A stretch of DNA of 64,000 nt from Diploscapter coronatus (Eukaryota; Nematoda; Chromadorea; Rhabditida; Rhabditidae), in assembly GCA_964036155.1 (NCBI GenBank), contig OZ038423.1, positions 76,771,249 to 76,835,248 on the forward strand, read 5' to 3'. Below the pieces are notes generated by a model. That model was not told the origin of the DNA, ran no database searches, and saw only the letters and a program-made list of their open reading frames with translations. This document shows positions 37,472-51,707 of this stretch, in pieces. Made by a program: the position numbers and the translations under genes. Each line of letters begins with the position of its first letter. The first letter of the stretch is position 1.

Positions 37472-39539
37472 TTGACAACTTCCACGGGTATTTCAAGATC
37501 TCGATCGTATTTTGCCTCCTTAATTCTCATTTTCCAATCCCAATTATCTGAATGCTAAATGTCGCTTCGTTTCACCTCTTCCTCCAAACTAACCTTTAAA
37601 TTCACAATAATCCGCAAAAATCCTTTGATAACGTCTCTATGCAGAGCGCATTTACCCTTTGTTCTAGTTTTATCACTCTTCCTAACCCTCTGTCTGTCTC
37701 TTTTTCAAATTTTCCCTCTGCGTCTTTGCCTCGGTGCTTCCGTCATCAACATGTCTGCCTTCTCTATTCGCTGCTGTTTTCCTCTATTCTCTTGCCCACT
37801 TTCGTCAATCGGGCTGAGTCCCTTCCCCCCTTCTCGTTTTCTGATTTTGCCATTCGCCATACTCAAAATAACCTAAACCCAGTCGAGAGTTGTCCATATT
37901 GGTTTTATTTGTATCCAAAACATTTTTGAAAATCCATTCATCATTTTCTGGGAGAAATTGCCGGAAAACAGAGTTGGATATTTCATTATCCGACTCTTCT
38001 AGAAGGATTAGCTAAAATCTCGGTCAATATTGCTTTTCGTGACATTAAAGGAGTATTTTTATTTTATTTTGTGTTCTGTTGATTTGCGCATCGTTAACTT
38101 GGTCGTTTTTTATTAATCTTACGGCTCTTAATTAAAAGTTTATTTATATTCATTGTTTGCTCTTCGATCAATACGTTCTGCTCCACTTTTATCCAACATT
38201 TTTAGATACCTCTTCCATTTTTGCCAAATAATGTTTAGTTTAGCGATAAGAATGGTACTTTTTGCATTTAATTTCCGAAATGGAAGAGGTATTTCTTGTT
38301 TGCGTTTCATTTTCTTCGTTTTCTGAAGTTATATTTCACAAGACTTGGTGTGCATTTACGAAATTGAAGCTCATCATTTATTTCTGTTTTTCAGTGAGTT
38401 TATTTTCGAGCATTAGAAAATGAATTACATTCTTCAGATTTCAAAGTAACCTAGATTTTGCATATTTTGATAGGAGACTTCTCATTTTCTATGAGAATTG
38501 CGTTATCGCTAAATCGTACAAATTTGCATTGCTCTGTGGGAGAGATTAGGATAGGGGAGTTGTTTTGAGGTCTGCAAAATAAGGGAAAACTGCTGATTGA
38601 TTAGAGGACTCGAGGGTTGTTGGAAAATACGAAGTAAAGAAAAGGCGAAAGATGGAGATAATGAGATTTGAAGAGATAAAATTCCGAGGGGATACTACGA
38701 ATTGAGACGCAGAAAGACATAAAGAGGCGCATGCAAGTAAAGCGAACTTTGCATGTAACTCTGAAATTGGAAATTGCACTCCCATGCATGCCTAATTCAT
38801 TCTTCAGACTCAACTCGGCTCTTCAAAATTCAAACATCACTTTTGTAGCTTCAAGTTCGTAATTTTATCAATTATTATATGTTACGCAAGATCCTATCAT
38901 TTTCGTAGGATTTTTAAGAGCATCATAACTTTTGATATCTATTTTTTCCAAATACACATCTAGGTTAGATTCATCAAAGCCCACGCCATTCCCACATCTA
39001 AAATTTCACATTTTGCATAATGTTCGCAAGTTTCGACATTTGGCCAGTGATAATTATGGGTTGAAAATGCTTATTTGCGTCTTTCCTCGCGGAGATTTGC
39101 CGCTTAGTAACGGATTATTTTATCTGTGCCCATCTAATTGCATCGTTGAAATTTTGCGATGCGTAAATCAGACTTCCATCGGTGCAATAATCAGCCATAA
39201 TAGGCTATAAGCGTGAGACCTTCGCTCTGCTAATATAAGATAAGGTAGATGTGGTGCAAAATACACCTGTCTTTCTGGACTATTTACTCATTCACTTCTA
39301 TTCGAGTCTTTGAAATTCCACTGCCTGATATGTGTATCTTCTTCGAGGAAATAAATTTTCTCTAGCATTTGATAAATTAGCTCGTCAATTTTGTTTGCGG
39401 ACATATGAAAAATATCGGCTATTTTCTCGATATTTAGATTCTACTAGCAACAAATTGCCCACGTGGGATTTCCGTGAATTGAAGAAGGAGGCACAATCCC
39501 CCGACTGCACACTGATAATTCCTATTTTGATTGCCAAAG
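37472..39539. other. Gap between metalloproteinase and RCAN
   Basis: 2.1 kb, T/C-rich around 37560-37830 with overlapping chance frames. No splice-consistent gene was recognised. It should hold the metalloproteinase 3' UTR and RCAN promoter. Confidence 0.5.
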
Positions 39540-41366
39540 ATGGTCGACAACATAGAAAATGAACATGAAAACGGCGTCTTGAATGGAACAACAGAGGGAA
39601 AATCTATTCAGGTATGAAGTCCTATGATACACACATTATCGTTTTACGAGCAAAGCTATTTGCAAATATATTGGAAAATGCGAACTATAGCAACCTTGTC
39701 TATGATCCTCACATTTCAGACTGTTTCGAGCAAAGAAGATTTGCCTAATTCAATAATCGTTACTCAAGTGCCCGAAGAGGTAAGAGTTACAGTATTCTTT
39801 AAAAAATTTCGATTATTTTAATTCTGAAAAAGGTCTCACGCATTTCCTGTGAGATTAATTTCCCTAGCAATTCGAACCATGTGACTTTTGCTTTAAAACT
39901 TACAAATAGCAATGCGATTTTGTCTCTTCTTCAAATTTTATTTCAAACGGAAATTGAGTTTTGCAAAAAGTATTTTTGAACTTTGAAGGAAGTGCTTCTT
40001 CGAATGTCTGATGATCAGAGCTTGAATGATTTTCAAGCTTCAAGCAGTTTTGCATGCGCTGATAAAAAGCCGTGCTCGTTTCAAGACTCATTCGAAGCGC
40101 AAGTGGATAAGATATGTCCTGAATATCCCCTGCTAAATCCATCTCCCATAGCTCGGAATGCAGTGCAGAATGCAAAACAAGTCTCCAAGACAAGTGTCAA
40201 GATTAAAGGCTAAGGATAGTCGCGAAAAACCAAAGAGGATTAACCTAAACTTGAGGACTTAACTTCGACAAAATGCCACAAATCCGACAAAAATTTCTAT
40301 TTTCAGGTATTTACTGACCCTATCCACAAAGCGAATTTCTCACAATTATTCACGCAAATCGAGGAAAATATTCATTTCGACTTTCTGAAGAGCTTCCGAC
40401 GAGTTAGAGTCATATTCAGGTTTGCCGAAAATGAGTAGCTTTCGCAAATAAAAAATGTTTAGCACTCCTGAAAATGCTACTGCAGCAAAATTGATCGTTC
40501 AAGGGTTTTCATACAATGGACACCAGATGAAGGCATTCTTTGCACAGGTAGAAACTTATTTTGAATTTGGAAAGTTGTTTTGCCAGATCATTCATTTATC
40601 AAACAGCGATTGTGAGAATATCTCCATGAGTGTGAGCGAGTTATTGACGCAAATACTGCATAGCCTGACTGTACGAAAAATGAATGGAACAGAATTTTCA
40701 TCTGACTTTGTTCACTTCACACATCGAATGACAGACCACTGAATCTCTCTGTGATAACTCTAAACCTATTTTTATGCAACGCATTCTTGCGTATTCGCTA
40801 TCTGTGAGTGCGAACTAAAATCGGATTTAGTCAAAACTGGAACTCGTATAATTGGGGAATAGTTAGAAATCGTTCCCTAAAAATCGCGGAAAAGGGGAAA
40901 TTCGATGGTTGGTAGTGGGGTTTGAATATTTCGACTTTGGTTTTTCAACCAAAAGAGTATCCTGAACAGCAAACGCAAAAACTATTTTAAAATTAATCAG
41001 GCCAGTACTTTCTTGATTTAGAAAGTTCTTCTTCGACAGTCATCGTCCTTATTGTCTCCTCCGCCGTTGGAGAAGCAATTCCTGATTTCACCTCCTTGCT
41101 CGCCACCAATTGGTTGGGAACAAACGAGGGAAATGGCTCCAGTCGTTTGCAATTTCGATCTCATGGCTCGACTTGCATCGTTCGCTATCGATGAAAAGTA
41201 AGAGGGAAATCATTGCTTCTTTCAAAATTGCTTGATTTTTAGATATGAGGTTCACAACGGTGATGACTCGACGCCAGCAATCATTGTCTTCCCATGTGAA
41301 ACTCCCCTGGATGCTCCAAGCTCCATTGAAATGCCACGAACTCCCAGACCTTCAAGCCCCGCCTAA
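39540..41366 (+). CDS. RCAN: Calcipressin / regulator of calcineurin
   Basis: Six exons (39540-39611, 39720-39779, 40307-40419, 40463-40547, 41022-41197, 41243-41366) encode 209 residues. The RRM-like domain shows LPNSIIVTQVPEEVF, FDFLKSFRRVRVIFS and STPENATAAKLIVQGFSYNG. The diagnostic calcineurin-inhibitor motif is QFLISPPCSPPIGWEQ (family ISPPxSPPxxW). Calcipressins bind and modulate the Ca2+/calmodulin phosphatase calcineurin in the cytosol (C. elegans rcn-1). The C-terminus is short, ending EMPRTPRPSSPA, and the family's C-terminal PKxIIQTRRPxYTP docking segment is not seen. A possible poly(A) signal lies at 41777-41782. Confidence 0.92.
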
Positions 41367-43320
41367 TTCCATGTAATCGCTCACCGCAAATCTTCGTATT
41401 CCGAGAATGTGAAACGTGAAAAATGCCTATAATTTCTCTCGTCGTAACCAGTATATCCTTTGGATATGTAAATATCATCGTAATCTATCATCAGATGAAC
41501 TGTCATACATCCACAATTTTCATTTCCTCCTAGAATTTTAACATAGTGCCAAAGTCGAAATGCAATTTTCGATGATTTTGCAAGAAAACATCTTTCGTGC
41601 TGCTTTATCAAAGTCTAATCGCTAGCCTTTTCATCCGATATTTGTTGAACTTCTCATAAAATCAGCGACAATACGTGTCCTCTAAAACGAGCAGCGTCTG
41701 TTGATTTATATTCCTTTGTAAATTAATTTTATTTAAAGCTCGGCAATCTGATTTAATCATTACTTATTCGAATTCTAATAAATGCCGCAAAATTTGTGGT
41801 TCGTACTTAACCATAATTATTATTTTTTTTTAAAATAAATTGTATTCATACGAAATTTTGTTGACTCTGCACTAATTATAGTAAAGTAGGAAAGAATACA
41901 ACAAACAGAAAGGTATCGAAAATGAAACGAAATGGACAGAGCGTTGGTTGGCTGGTTGAGTGCTGATATTTACTTTAGTAGTTGACCGACGTCCCTTTTT
42001 CTCGGGTCTCTAACGATTTCTTCACTTCTCTTGCGTTCTCTCAATCTCTTTATGGTCTCTCGATTTCTCGTTCTCTTTCATTGCCTGAGGCAGTCGCCTT
42101 CCTTTCCGTCCCTTTTCCGCTTTGCAAGTCGAGACCGTTGTGACTAGCGGCTAACCAGCCCAGACACCTGCTTGAGAACATCGATTTTTTCTCGAATAGA
42201 AGAGGAGAATTGATTCATTCATCTCGAAAAGAAGTGACGATCGATCAATGAACTAGCTCGACTTCATTCAATTCGATCGAACCGTACTGTTGACTAGGTA
42301 AGATTGAATCTTCAACGTCATTTCCTCTGGATCCTGATGACGAGTTGGAAAGTGACTAATGTTCGGACTTGGGGGTCAAGAGCAAAACAGCAATGTTTCA
42401 TATTTCAAATGACTAAATCTAAAAATTCCAAAATGATGGCACATTCAAATCAATTTTGCTATCTCCAAATTCAATTTTCAATTACAATTTCCTATTGCTC
42501 ATCACCAAAAATAGCCAAACAAACTACAATCGTGGTAGCAGAGTAGTGCCAATTGATCGCAGAAACTTGCCATAAATACGCGGCGAATATCGCGCTTATG
42601 GCAATTTCTCTCATGTCATACACTTGTCTGAACTGCAGCCATTCTCATATTCTCGTTCTCGTGCAACCTGGCAACCACATTATATCGATGTTTTCAACTA
42701 ACAAGTTTTCTATTCAAATAACAACTCTTGCCGTTTTACTCATAATTCTCGAATCTTGACGTTTTTCTAAAGAACCGATTCATTTTTCCTTGCAATGCAA
42801 ATCGACTTCATCCAGAGTTTCGTTCTCTAAATTTAAATTCGGCATCAAATGTTTCTTTTTCATTCAAATTTTTGCATCCTATTCTCCACTTTCCCTAGGT
42901 TTTCATTAACTTATCGAATCTCTTTATACCATTGTGAAAACAAAAGTGAGGAAAACTGACGCGAGCGTTGTTTTGTAAATGAAAGAGAAAGGTAAAGGTA
43001 AAAGGAATAAAGGTAGGAAGAATTCAATAGGAGAGTGCAGAGAAAGAGGAATGAAAGGGAGAAGAGAAGGGGCTAGAGAATAGACGAATAGGCCACGGTC
43101 ACCTGCAGGCGCGCTACTGCAGTCAGACGAAAACCATGCGCGCAGTCTCTTTTTGCCTTTCTCCATCTCTCCCCTCTACAATTGTGTTGTCTTCAGCAGT
43201 TACATGACAATTACTCGATTTTTTAACTAAATTATCTACTTCAGACTCACGCAATCCATCCATTTCATTCCTCGTTGTCAAACTGGCGTCTGATTCCTAG
43301 ACTTATTCCCACATTACATT
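41367..43320. other. Gap upstream of the TMEM268-like gene, with a possible 5' UTR exon
   Basis: 1.95 kb without a supportable coding gene. A donor-like CTAG/gtaaga at about 42296-42304 and an acceptor cttcag at about 43241-43246 could join a non-coding first exon to the TMEM268 start region. Purine-rich DNA occurs at 42960-43090. Confidence 0.4.
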
Positions 43321-45639
43321 ATGACAGATCCGTTATCCAAGAAAATCGATGAAAATGTAAGTTATGATAAGTTCGTGTCAAGAAGTTTTGAGGTTGATTG
43401 CAGGGATCTGAACCAACCGACAGATGGGTTGGGTTCGATGAAATTCCAATGGAAACACCCACACCAATGACGAGCATTGCTTTCGATGATGCACATGTAA
43501 GATCACTCGGCTTTGTTCTTGATTTCAAGACTCTTATTCAGACTCTCTCATCGTCAGATTCTGCATACCACTCAAATCAAGCAGTGAATTTATCTCCACA
43601 GGGAAGAGCCAACAGATCGAATGGCAATGTGAATAAAGATGGAAGTTTGGACATTGACAGTGGAAGAGACAGCGTTGCAACAGAAGAACGATTCGAGGTA
43701 TACGATTTAGAGAAGTGTTGATTGTTAGAATTGGAAACCATGTGATGTAACCACAATTAGTAGAAAATTTTAGGTCGACGAACACGACCGCCATGTGATA
43801 ACACCGCTTCCGACACAGGAAATGATTGCAGGTAATCGGCTCATTATTTAGTTTCCAACTATGGCAAGTGCACACATTGGTGCTTCAGTAATGAATTTGT
43901 ATACGAGAATCAAGTTACTAAAGGTTGTGTGTTAAGATTTGAAAAATGCAATTATCCAGATATTTGTCAACATGTGAAGCTGTCTTGCAAAATTTTCACG
44001 TGTAATAAAAAGATGAGGCAGATATGTGCATCTCTTGCAGAGTATCATCTTCATTAGGCTGCTTGAAGATGACAAATCATTCTGAGAAATTTGCAGATCC
44101 AGCTCGACTACCTGCCGGATTAATTCTCATGGATTCATCTTCCTTCTCCGATCAGCCTCAGTCATTGTCTGATAGCAAGTCTGGCAGTGCTTCTTACCCA
44201 GGAGTTGAAGAAGTCGATGTCAGCTATTTGAGAGGGGAGAAGAAGATCGGAGGGGGACTGACCATCTGTGAGTTGAAGATATTTTCCCCTTTGAAAGTTG
44301 CGGAGAATCCGATTTTAGCCAATGGCAAAATCCTCGCGTCGATATTTCCGGAAAACACGCATTGCGCGTGGATCATACCGCCTAAATATGACGCATACAG
44401 GTGGGAGAGATGCATTATGTCAATTTTCCATAGCTGAATTCATTTCAGCATGCCAGCAATTCTGGCAGCTGAAGGACTCAAAGTCCCAGGAGAGGACTTT
44501 GTCACGGCAATGGAGTTGATCGTCAACGATTATAGGTTCAGGAGGTTCGTGACATTTCCATAATACAATCAATAAGTTGGTGTCTCCTCTTTCAGTTATG
44601 CAACGATTTACTCTCGTCTAGTAGCCGGATGGCTCGTTCTAGCTCTCATAATTATGCTCGCCGTATTGTTTTCGCAGTCTCAGGTAAAGTTTCATAAAGT
44701 TCATGTAGAAAATTAGTGATTTTCAGGGAGGCTGGCCAATCATGATTTTCTGTATTATTTGGTGTCTAGCTTTATTTGTCGGGTTCTTAGTCTGTGCCAT
44801 TTTGAGAAGACAGGTCTGATTAGAATTCTATTCGGGAAAAATGCTAACATTCTAGATCCGTATTGGTCTGCGTCATTGCATTTACTCAGCGAACAAAGTT
44901 CTGCTAAAACATAATGTGTTGTGCGGTATTGAAGACAGAGGACAGCTGAGCTGCCATAAAGTCGTGGTAAGTTTATTTCAGTGCCTGCTGAAACGTTTAT
45001 ACTTATCCTAGTTTTAAATCATGAAACTGTTGCCTGAAAGCAATTTCAGATTCATCTCATGTACTTCCAAGTTGCTGGCTGTATGACTGACATCGAGCGT
45101 TTGATTCGCATCGAGGCCAGTGGCGGTGCTGTCGTGTTTGGGGCGAGCAGTCAGACACACAATGCACCAGCCAAAGATCTGTCTATGAAAGAGGTGAGAT
45201 TCAGTAGCCTCAGCTTTCTAGTAAGGAGTCAGAAGCTAGCTCTCACTTCTGTTGGAAAATCCTGATTTCTTACTTCGTAGTTGGAATCGTTTTAAACAAC
45301 GATTCAAATTCGTATCTAAAAATGTTCAAAAATCATGACTGCTTTGCACGTTACGACCTTTCATCTACCTCGAAACTTAGGTCGAAGATGCTGCTAGACA
45401 CTTGGTGCTCAAGTACAGTCAGGGATATGTAAAAGGCACCGTTAAGCACCGACTTGTTTTCCCTTCAAGACCAACACAAGGAGTCAGTGACTATGCGCCA
45501 AAGCACTGTGGACAGCAAATGTGCATTTGCCAGTTTATCGATGAGGTAAAATCAGAAACTCGAGTAATTACACGATCTGACTATGCTTCAGAAACACTTC
45601 AACCGAAAACCAAAGAAATGGTACGCAGCATGCGTATGA
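43321..45639 (+). CDS. TMEM268: TMEM268-like two-pass membrane protein
   Basis: About eleven exons start at ATG 43321 (MTDPLSKKIDEN) and end AACV-TGA at 45637-45639. The N-terminal half is Ser-rich and probably cytoplasmic. A conserved block, EGLKVPGEDFVTAMELIV, leads to YATIYSRLVAGW and the first membrane segment (LVLALIIMLAVLF). A second follows at once (WPIMIFCIIWCLALFVGFLV). The cytosolic C-terminus has HCIYSANKVLLKHNVLCGIE, MYFQVAGCMTDIERLIRIE and a Cys-rich end (HCGQQMCICQFID). This order matches human TMEM268/C9orf91 (RRYIIYNSRPMRLAFAV, GALLRHRVLLGVTD, CPCQLIEAYI). Molecular function is poorly known. The exon that supplies GLILMDSSSFSDQ has two usable acceptors, so the middle of the N-terminus is less certain. 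A poly(A) signal lies at 45765. Confidence 0.8.
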
Positions 45640-45764
45640 TCGCCGTCTTTCGTTCAAATCATGCTCTATTCTACCATCATGACGTTCCAATGCCTACATT
45701 TCGACAACATTTCACTTCTAATCTATGATTTACTGTGATTTCTATGCATTTGTTCACTTGTCAG

Positions 45765-45770
45765 AATAAA
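45765..45770 (+). terminator. Poly(A) signal AATAAA of the TMEM268-like gene
   Basis: AATAAA lies 126 bp after the stop codon. The ~720 bp from here to the cytohesin start contains no other recognised gene. Confidence 0.55.
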
Positions 45771-46489
45771 GTGACTTTGAAGCTGTTTTGATCTGTTCTT
45801 TTTCAAGAATTGTTTTGTTCAAAGTGTGTTCCTGATTTTGATTTTATTTACGGTGTTAGATGATTCTTGAACGAAATTTTTTTCTGTTGAAAAGTTTCAA
45901 AGTGAAGAACAAAATAAAGAAAAAAAAGTGAAAACTTTTTAAAAATCGAAATAGGAAATGGCCGAACTCTGAACTTTTCATCCGTTCCTGAAGCAAGCAG
46001 AATTATCACCTGCATCTGCTCCTTCTCAAACGAAAAACCAGTCGACAATAATAAAACAAAGCAGGAAAATGAATGATCATTTGCTCATTTGAAAATTCTT
46101 CGGACATGTACAATAGCTTTTCCATTTTCATTTTTTCGTCGATCGATTCTTTCATTTTTTTCGCAATTTTCCTAATTCAGAATTCTGAATGATTGAATCG
46201 GTTCGCCGACCTGTAAACCGAAAAGTCTTTGGACGGCTGCAGGCGAATGCGGTCTGTCTTTCTCTTTACGCCTCTCGCCTCCACCAATCTCTCTTCGTTG
46301 CACCAATCCATTAGACCGAGTCATTTTTAGCTTTTCTTGACTAATTGCCCAATCATCGTGCAATTCCATGATTTGCTCGTTCAGGTACTTTCCCCGAATG
46401 CTGATCTGAGTCCGGACAACCGGTCGAAGTCAGCCACACAACCAACCGAGCCCGGAATCGCGTCCAAATCGACCCTTTGATGATCGGCT

Positions 46490-48454
46490 CGAGCAAAGCG
46501 ATGGGAGGACCCGCCAATGCAGCCAACGGTTCGGGATTCAATCGAGGTAATTGAGAAATTAACGATAATTATATCGATATAATTGACATAATTACGGAAT
46601 GGTCAATTTGAATTCTTCCCTTCTGAAATGCAGGATAAGCGTAGAAGTTCACTTTTCACTTGTTCTTAAATTTCCTGTCCAAATGATATTTTGAAGAAGA
46701 CTACAGGATCCTGAACAGCGTTTTATCTTGTCAAATGTGAACCATGCTGAAGTCATGAATTAAAAAAAATAATAATAAAGACATTTTCAGAAGACAATGG
46801 GTTTCGAACACTGGAATTGTCTGAACGGGAAAAGGAAGAGCTGCGAATCATGCGAAAGAGGAAAATGCAGCTGATCAGCGAGATCGAGCAAGTCCGAAAT
46901 GAGGTCGGTCTTCCTGTCAAGCTGTTATCTGCCATTGATTGACGCACAACGTCCCAAAATCGAGAATTTTCAAATCTACAATTCTTGAAAGAACCATATT
47001 TTTGAGTGAAAAAGCCTCGAAGCACTTGCTTTGACCAGAAATTAATCAACAAATTATCAGTTTCACAAATACAGGTTCGTGAAGTCGACTCACAGCTTGA
47101 ATCGCTCTGCTACTTGGACGAAGGTTCTCGCTCTCGGTCCAAGGTGCTCAGCAATGGGCGCAAAAAGTTTAATCAGGTAGAGTTTTATAAAAGCCTAAAA
47201 TTGAAAAACTAACTTTATTTTTGATGATCATAGTCGATTGCACTTTCATTACTTTTTACTTTGCTTTCCATTTAGGACGCGTGGCGAGGCATCGACTATC
47301 TAATCGACAAGTCGCTGCTCGCTCGAGACGCCCGCACAATCGCCCAGTGGATGTTTCAGGTAAATCGACTTGGCATTCTCAAAAAAAATCAATAACACTT
47401 GTCATTTGCAAAACTTATAAAATAAGCAAAGGAAGAGAGATTGCTTGAACTGTTTTGAGCTCTTCAGTTAAACTACATGATTTTTCCTGCAAATTCATTT
47501 GTTAAAAGAATTATAGTTTTGACAATTCCAGGGAGACGGTCTTTCAAAGAATTCAATCGGAGAAGTGCTTGGCGGAAACGAGCCATTCGCCCTGCAAATC
47601 CTCGAAGAATTCGTCCACTGCCACGATTTCTCCCAGATGAGCATTGTCGATGCACTCAGGTACTCAAACTTTTCTGAAAAATGAGCTTCATCCTCCAGCA
47701 GGATAAATTTTGATTACTACACTTAATTTCGGAATACCATAACTTGTAAGAATTTATCGTATCTTCAAACAACAATCCTTTCATGCAGTATGACTACCAC
47801 CAATACAGGACGCATAATTTTTGTCACTTTGCAAAACTGTATTACTCTTGGGGTGCAATGTTTGAAGAAAGACGATTTCCAGACGTTTCCTCTGGTCATT
47901 TCGACTCCCCGGCGAATCGCAGAAAATCGACCGCATTATGGAGCGATTCGCACAGCAGTTTGTTCAAACAAATCTAGGCATTTTCAATATTTTTGAAAAT
48001 CAGCTTATTGGTTTTCTTCAGGAGTATTTCCGAATGCGGACGTGTGTCATACAATCGCCTATTCGTGCATCATGCTCAACACTCTGCTCCACAATCCAAA
48101 TGTCAAGGATCGTCCCACTTTCGAGAGATATCAGCTCATGAATAAGGCTAGAATTGACTTTTTTTAGAAAAACCAGATTTTTTCATTAAACCTTTTCAGG
48201 AGTTGCTTGACAACGAGTCTGTCTCCGTACAGCTGCTCCAGAATTGTTACGACTCGATTCGCACCAAACCGTTCAAGATTCCTGAAGATGAAACCAGTGA
48301 GCTTTCTCGACTTAATTTAATAAAAATCAATAAATTTGATTTGAGGTACTGTAAGCGATTTGATGCTGCACGCGGATCGTGACGGGTGGCTGTATAAGCA
48401 GAGCAGCAATCAGTTCATCGCCAATCCACTCTCTTGGAAGAGGAGATGGTAGAA

Positions 48455-48485
<31 letters not shown>

Positions 48486-49019
48486 ATTTTTCTGTAAAAA
48501 TATCGGATTTCATAGAAGGCAAAGAAGTTGAATTCCTAAAATGAAGATGAATAATTGAGGTTCGTGTTGACGGAGTCATGTCTGTACTATTTCGACCAAA
48601 AGACGGACAAAGAGCCTAGAGGAATCATCCCGCTGCAGAATGTGGGGGTCAGGAGGGTCGATGGAGCGAGCAGACCGCATATGTTCGAGGTAATATTAGT
48701 TTTCATGAGCATTTTATAGGCAAATTATATGACGTTTTCTTCTTTTCACTTAACTTTCATTTGCATGTTTACCTTGAAACCGCAAATTTTTAGATATACT
48801 CTCTATCTGATGAGCGCATCAAAGCGTGCAAGGCAGAGCAGGACGGTCGACTGGTCGAAGGACGACACTCGGTCTACCGCATTTGTGCAGCTGATCAGGT
48901 AATTTTCCATTAGGACCAATTTTGAAAAGAATACTTTCAGCATGACTTACGCGACTGGATCGACGCGATTGCAGCCGCTGTGTCGCACTACCCCATCCGA
49001 CCCAGAAGCACTCATTAAA
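46490..49019 (+). CDS. CYTH: Cytohesin-type Arf guanine-nucleotide exchange factor
   Basis: The start ATG at 46490 is the first Met of an open frame that extends upstream to a stop near 46400, so the true 5' end may differ. An N-terminal coiled coil ([20 protein letters not shown]) is followed by a Sec7 domain: [39 protein letters not shown], the catalytic-Glu loop [20 protein letters not shown], and [21 protein letters not shown] linker [12 protein letters not shown] leads to a PH domain ([61 protein letters not shown]), then a short tail ending RPRSTH. Cytohesins load GTP on Arf1/Arf6 at PIP3-containing membranes (C. elegans grp-1). Compared with vertebrates the loop after MLNT...MN is about 11 residues shorter. 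Two introns inside Sec7 begin with GC. Confidence 0.93.
47978..48021 (+). other. GC-AG intron in cytohesin (Sec7 domain)
   Basis: The exon ends AATCTAG before gcatttt; the next exon starts GAGTATTTCC after ttcttcag. Joining gives [13 protein letters not shown], collinear with vertebrate CQCNNGVFQSTDTC. No GT donor near this point restores phase. Confidence 0.75.
48147..48199 (+). other. GC-AG intron in cytohesin (end of Sec7 domain)
   Basis: The exon ends AATAAG before gctagaa; the acceptor is ccttttcag. Joining gives [20 protein letters not shown] in phase. Reading on without splicing meets a stop (TAG) within the intron. Confidence 0.7.
48455..48485. repeat. (AT)n / poly-T microsatellite in a cytohesin intron
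   Basis: An alternating AT run of about 20 bases is followed by a T run, in the intron that splits the PH domain. Confidence 0.85.
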
Positions 49020-50190
49020 ATTAGGTTAATTTTATGATTTTTAGTCCCTTTCATTTGTTTTCTATCTTTTAGATTGCCAAAAAGAACGCCGGAAAGAATA
49101 GAAGTGAAAAGTTTATAGATCATTTTCTGTTCTCGCAGAGTTATGAAATATTTTTTAAAATCAAATAATCTTCATGAAGGATAAAATTTAAGGAAAATGG
49201 TTGTTTTTTTTCAGAAACGCCGATGATTCATCTGCGATATTTTTCGTGTTCTGTGTGAGAGGGTGGGAGAAGAATATCACTGATTGTTGCGAATGGATAA
49301 GTTTTATCTGATGAAAGATGCATAAGAACGTAAGTATTTTAAATTGCAAGAGTCGAGCGAAAATTTGCTCAATTCGATTTTAACTCGTTTCTTTTTAGAT
49401 CTGGTCAAAGTTATTTTCTTGAAACTGCAGTATCACTTGACCAGATTTGTTCGAACTTATTTTTACAGTACATGTTTCCGTATGCCTTATGCGTAAAGAT
49501 CTGACATCCCCATTTGCATTTACGAATTTGTAAATACAAAGACAAAATCCACTTTTCTTTTTCAGTTTTGAAATTCTACTGATTTACAGTTTCAATGCTC
49601 AAGATGCTGACTTTTAAAAATATTTTTAGAAAAGCATTTCCACACATCGGTTTCATTACTTCACTTTCCTAAAAAGATCGAGTTTTTGAAAGAGACTGAA
49701 ATAATGATAACTTAAAATTGTGCTCCAATGTGATTATCAATTACCAATCAACTAGCTGAAGACATTCGATTTGTACAGACCTTTTCTATCGCCAAAAGTC
49801 ATTCAGAAAACGAAATGATAAAGATTTTTTTTTCCGAACTCATATTTACAAACAGTATGTGTTGATCATTTCGCTACTATTTTAGTTATTCCACATTTCA
49901 ACTCGATCATTCTCGTTCATAATAACCCCCTTCGTTATCTCATTCGAATCTGAACATATTCCCTTAGCAATTACGTATTTATTTCCTAGCCAAAGTATAC
50001 CACAATTCTAAATAATATTTATTTCTATTCCCCATAAATAATTGTAACTTTCTTGGTGAACATCCAAGTACAAAATGCCAATAAAACTAATGGAAATTTT
50101 ATCGAGTAATTTTCCGAAGAAACGAACGTTTTAACGTTTGAATATTTGATGGGAGTTTACTTTTCAAATTTCTAATCTTCAAAGCTCAGA
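49020..50190. other. Gap between cytohesin and IDI1
   Basis: 1.17 kb of AT-rich DNA with no recognised gene; holds the cytohesin 3' UTR and the IDI1 upstream region. Confidence 0.5.
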
Positions 50191-51280
<1,090 letters not shown>

Positions 51281-51707
51281 AAATACTCCTCTTTCCTTGA
51301 ACTTTAAAGAGCTTTGTCAAACGTTTCACTTACTATTGTGCAATTCATGGTTCAAATTGTAACATTCAGGGTTGAATTCGTAGTCATACTGTAGCTTTAT
51401 GCTTAGTTGTATCATTCGTTAATCACGCTTGTTTTTTTATCATTGTTTCCGGGGGTTTCACTTACGCCAATGATGAATATCTCAGGCCATGTCATAATAT
51501 TCGAATGCTCACGCAATTTCGATATTTGGGATCTAGACAGAACTACGCAATGTGCAATATTTGAAGATTTTATAGCTTTAAAAACCTTTTTAACTTTATT
51601 TTCGTATTTTTGAAACACGTACCGGTTTGAAGACCGTGAAATATCTGGTTTTCCTTGAAATTAGGAGTTTTAGAATTACAAGAATTTGCAGTGATCCTGC
51701 TACCGAC

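Noticed and set aside
37559..37929. Two overlapping plus-strand frames with hydrophobic, Ser/Leu/Phe-rich translations
   Set aside because: T/C-rich DNA gives Leu/Ser/Phe in any frame; no acceptor or donor pattern and two frames are open at once.
48455..48485. AT alternating run as a possible Z-DNA or origin element
   Set aside because: It is a short microsatellite followed by poly-T inside an intron; nothing supports a function.
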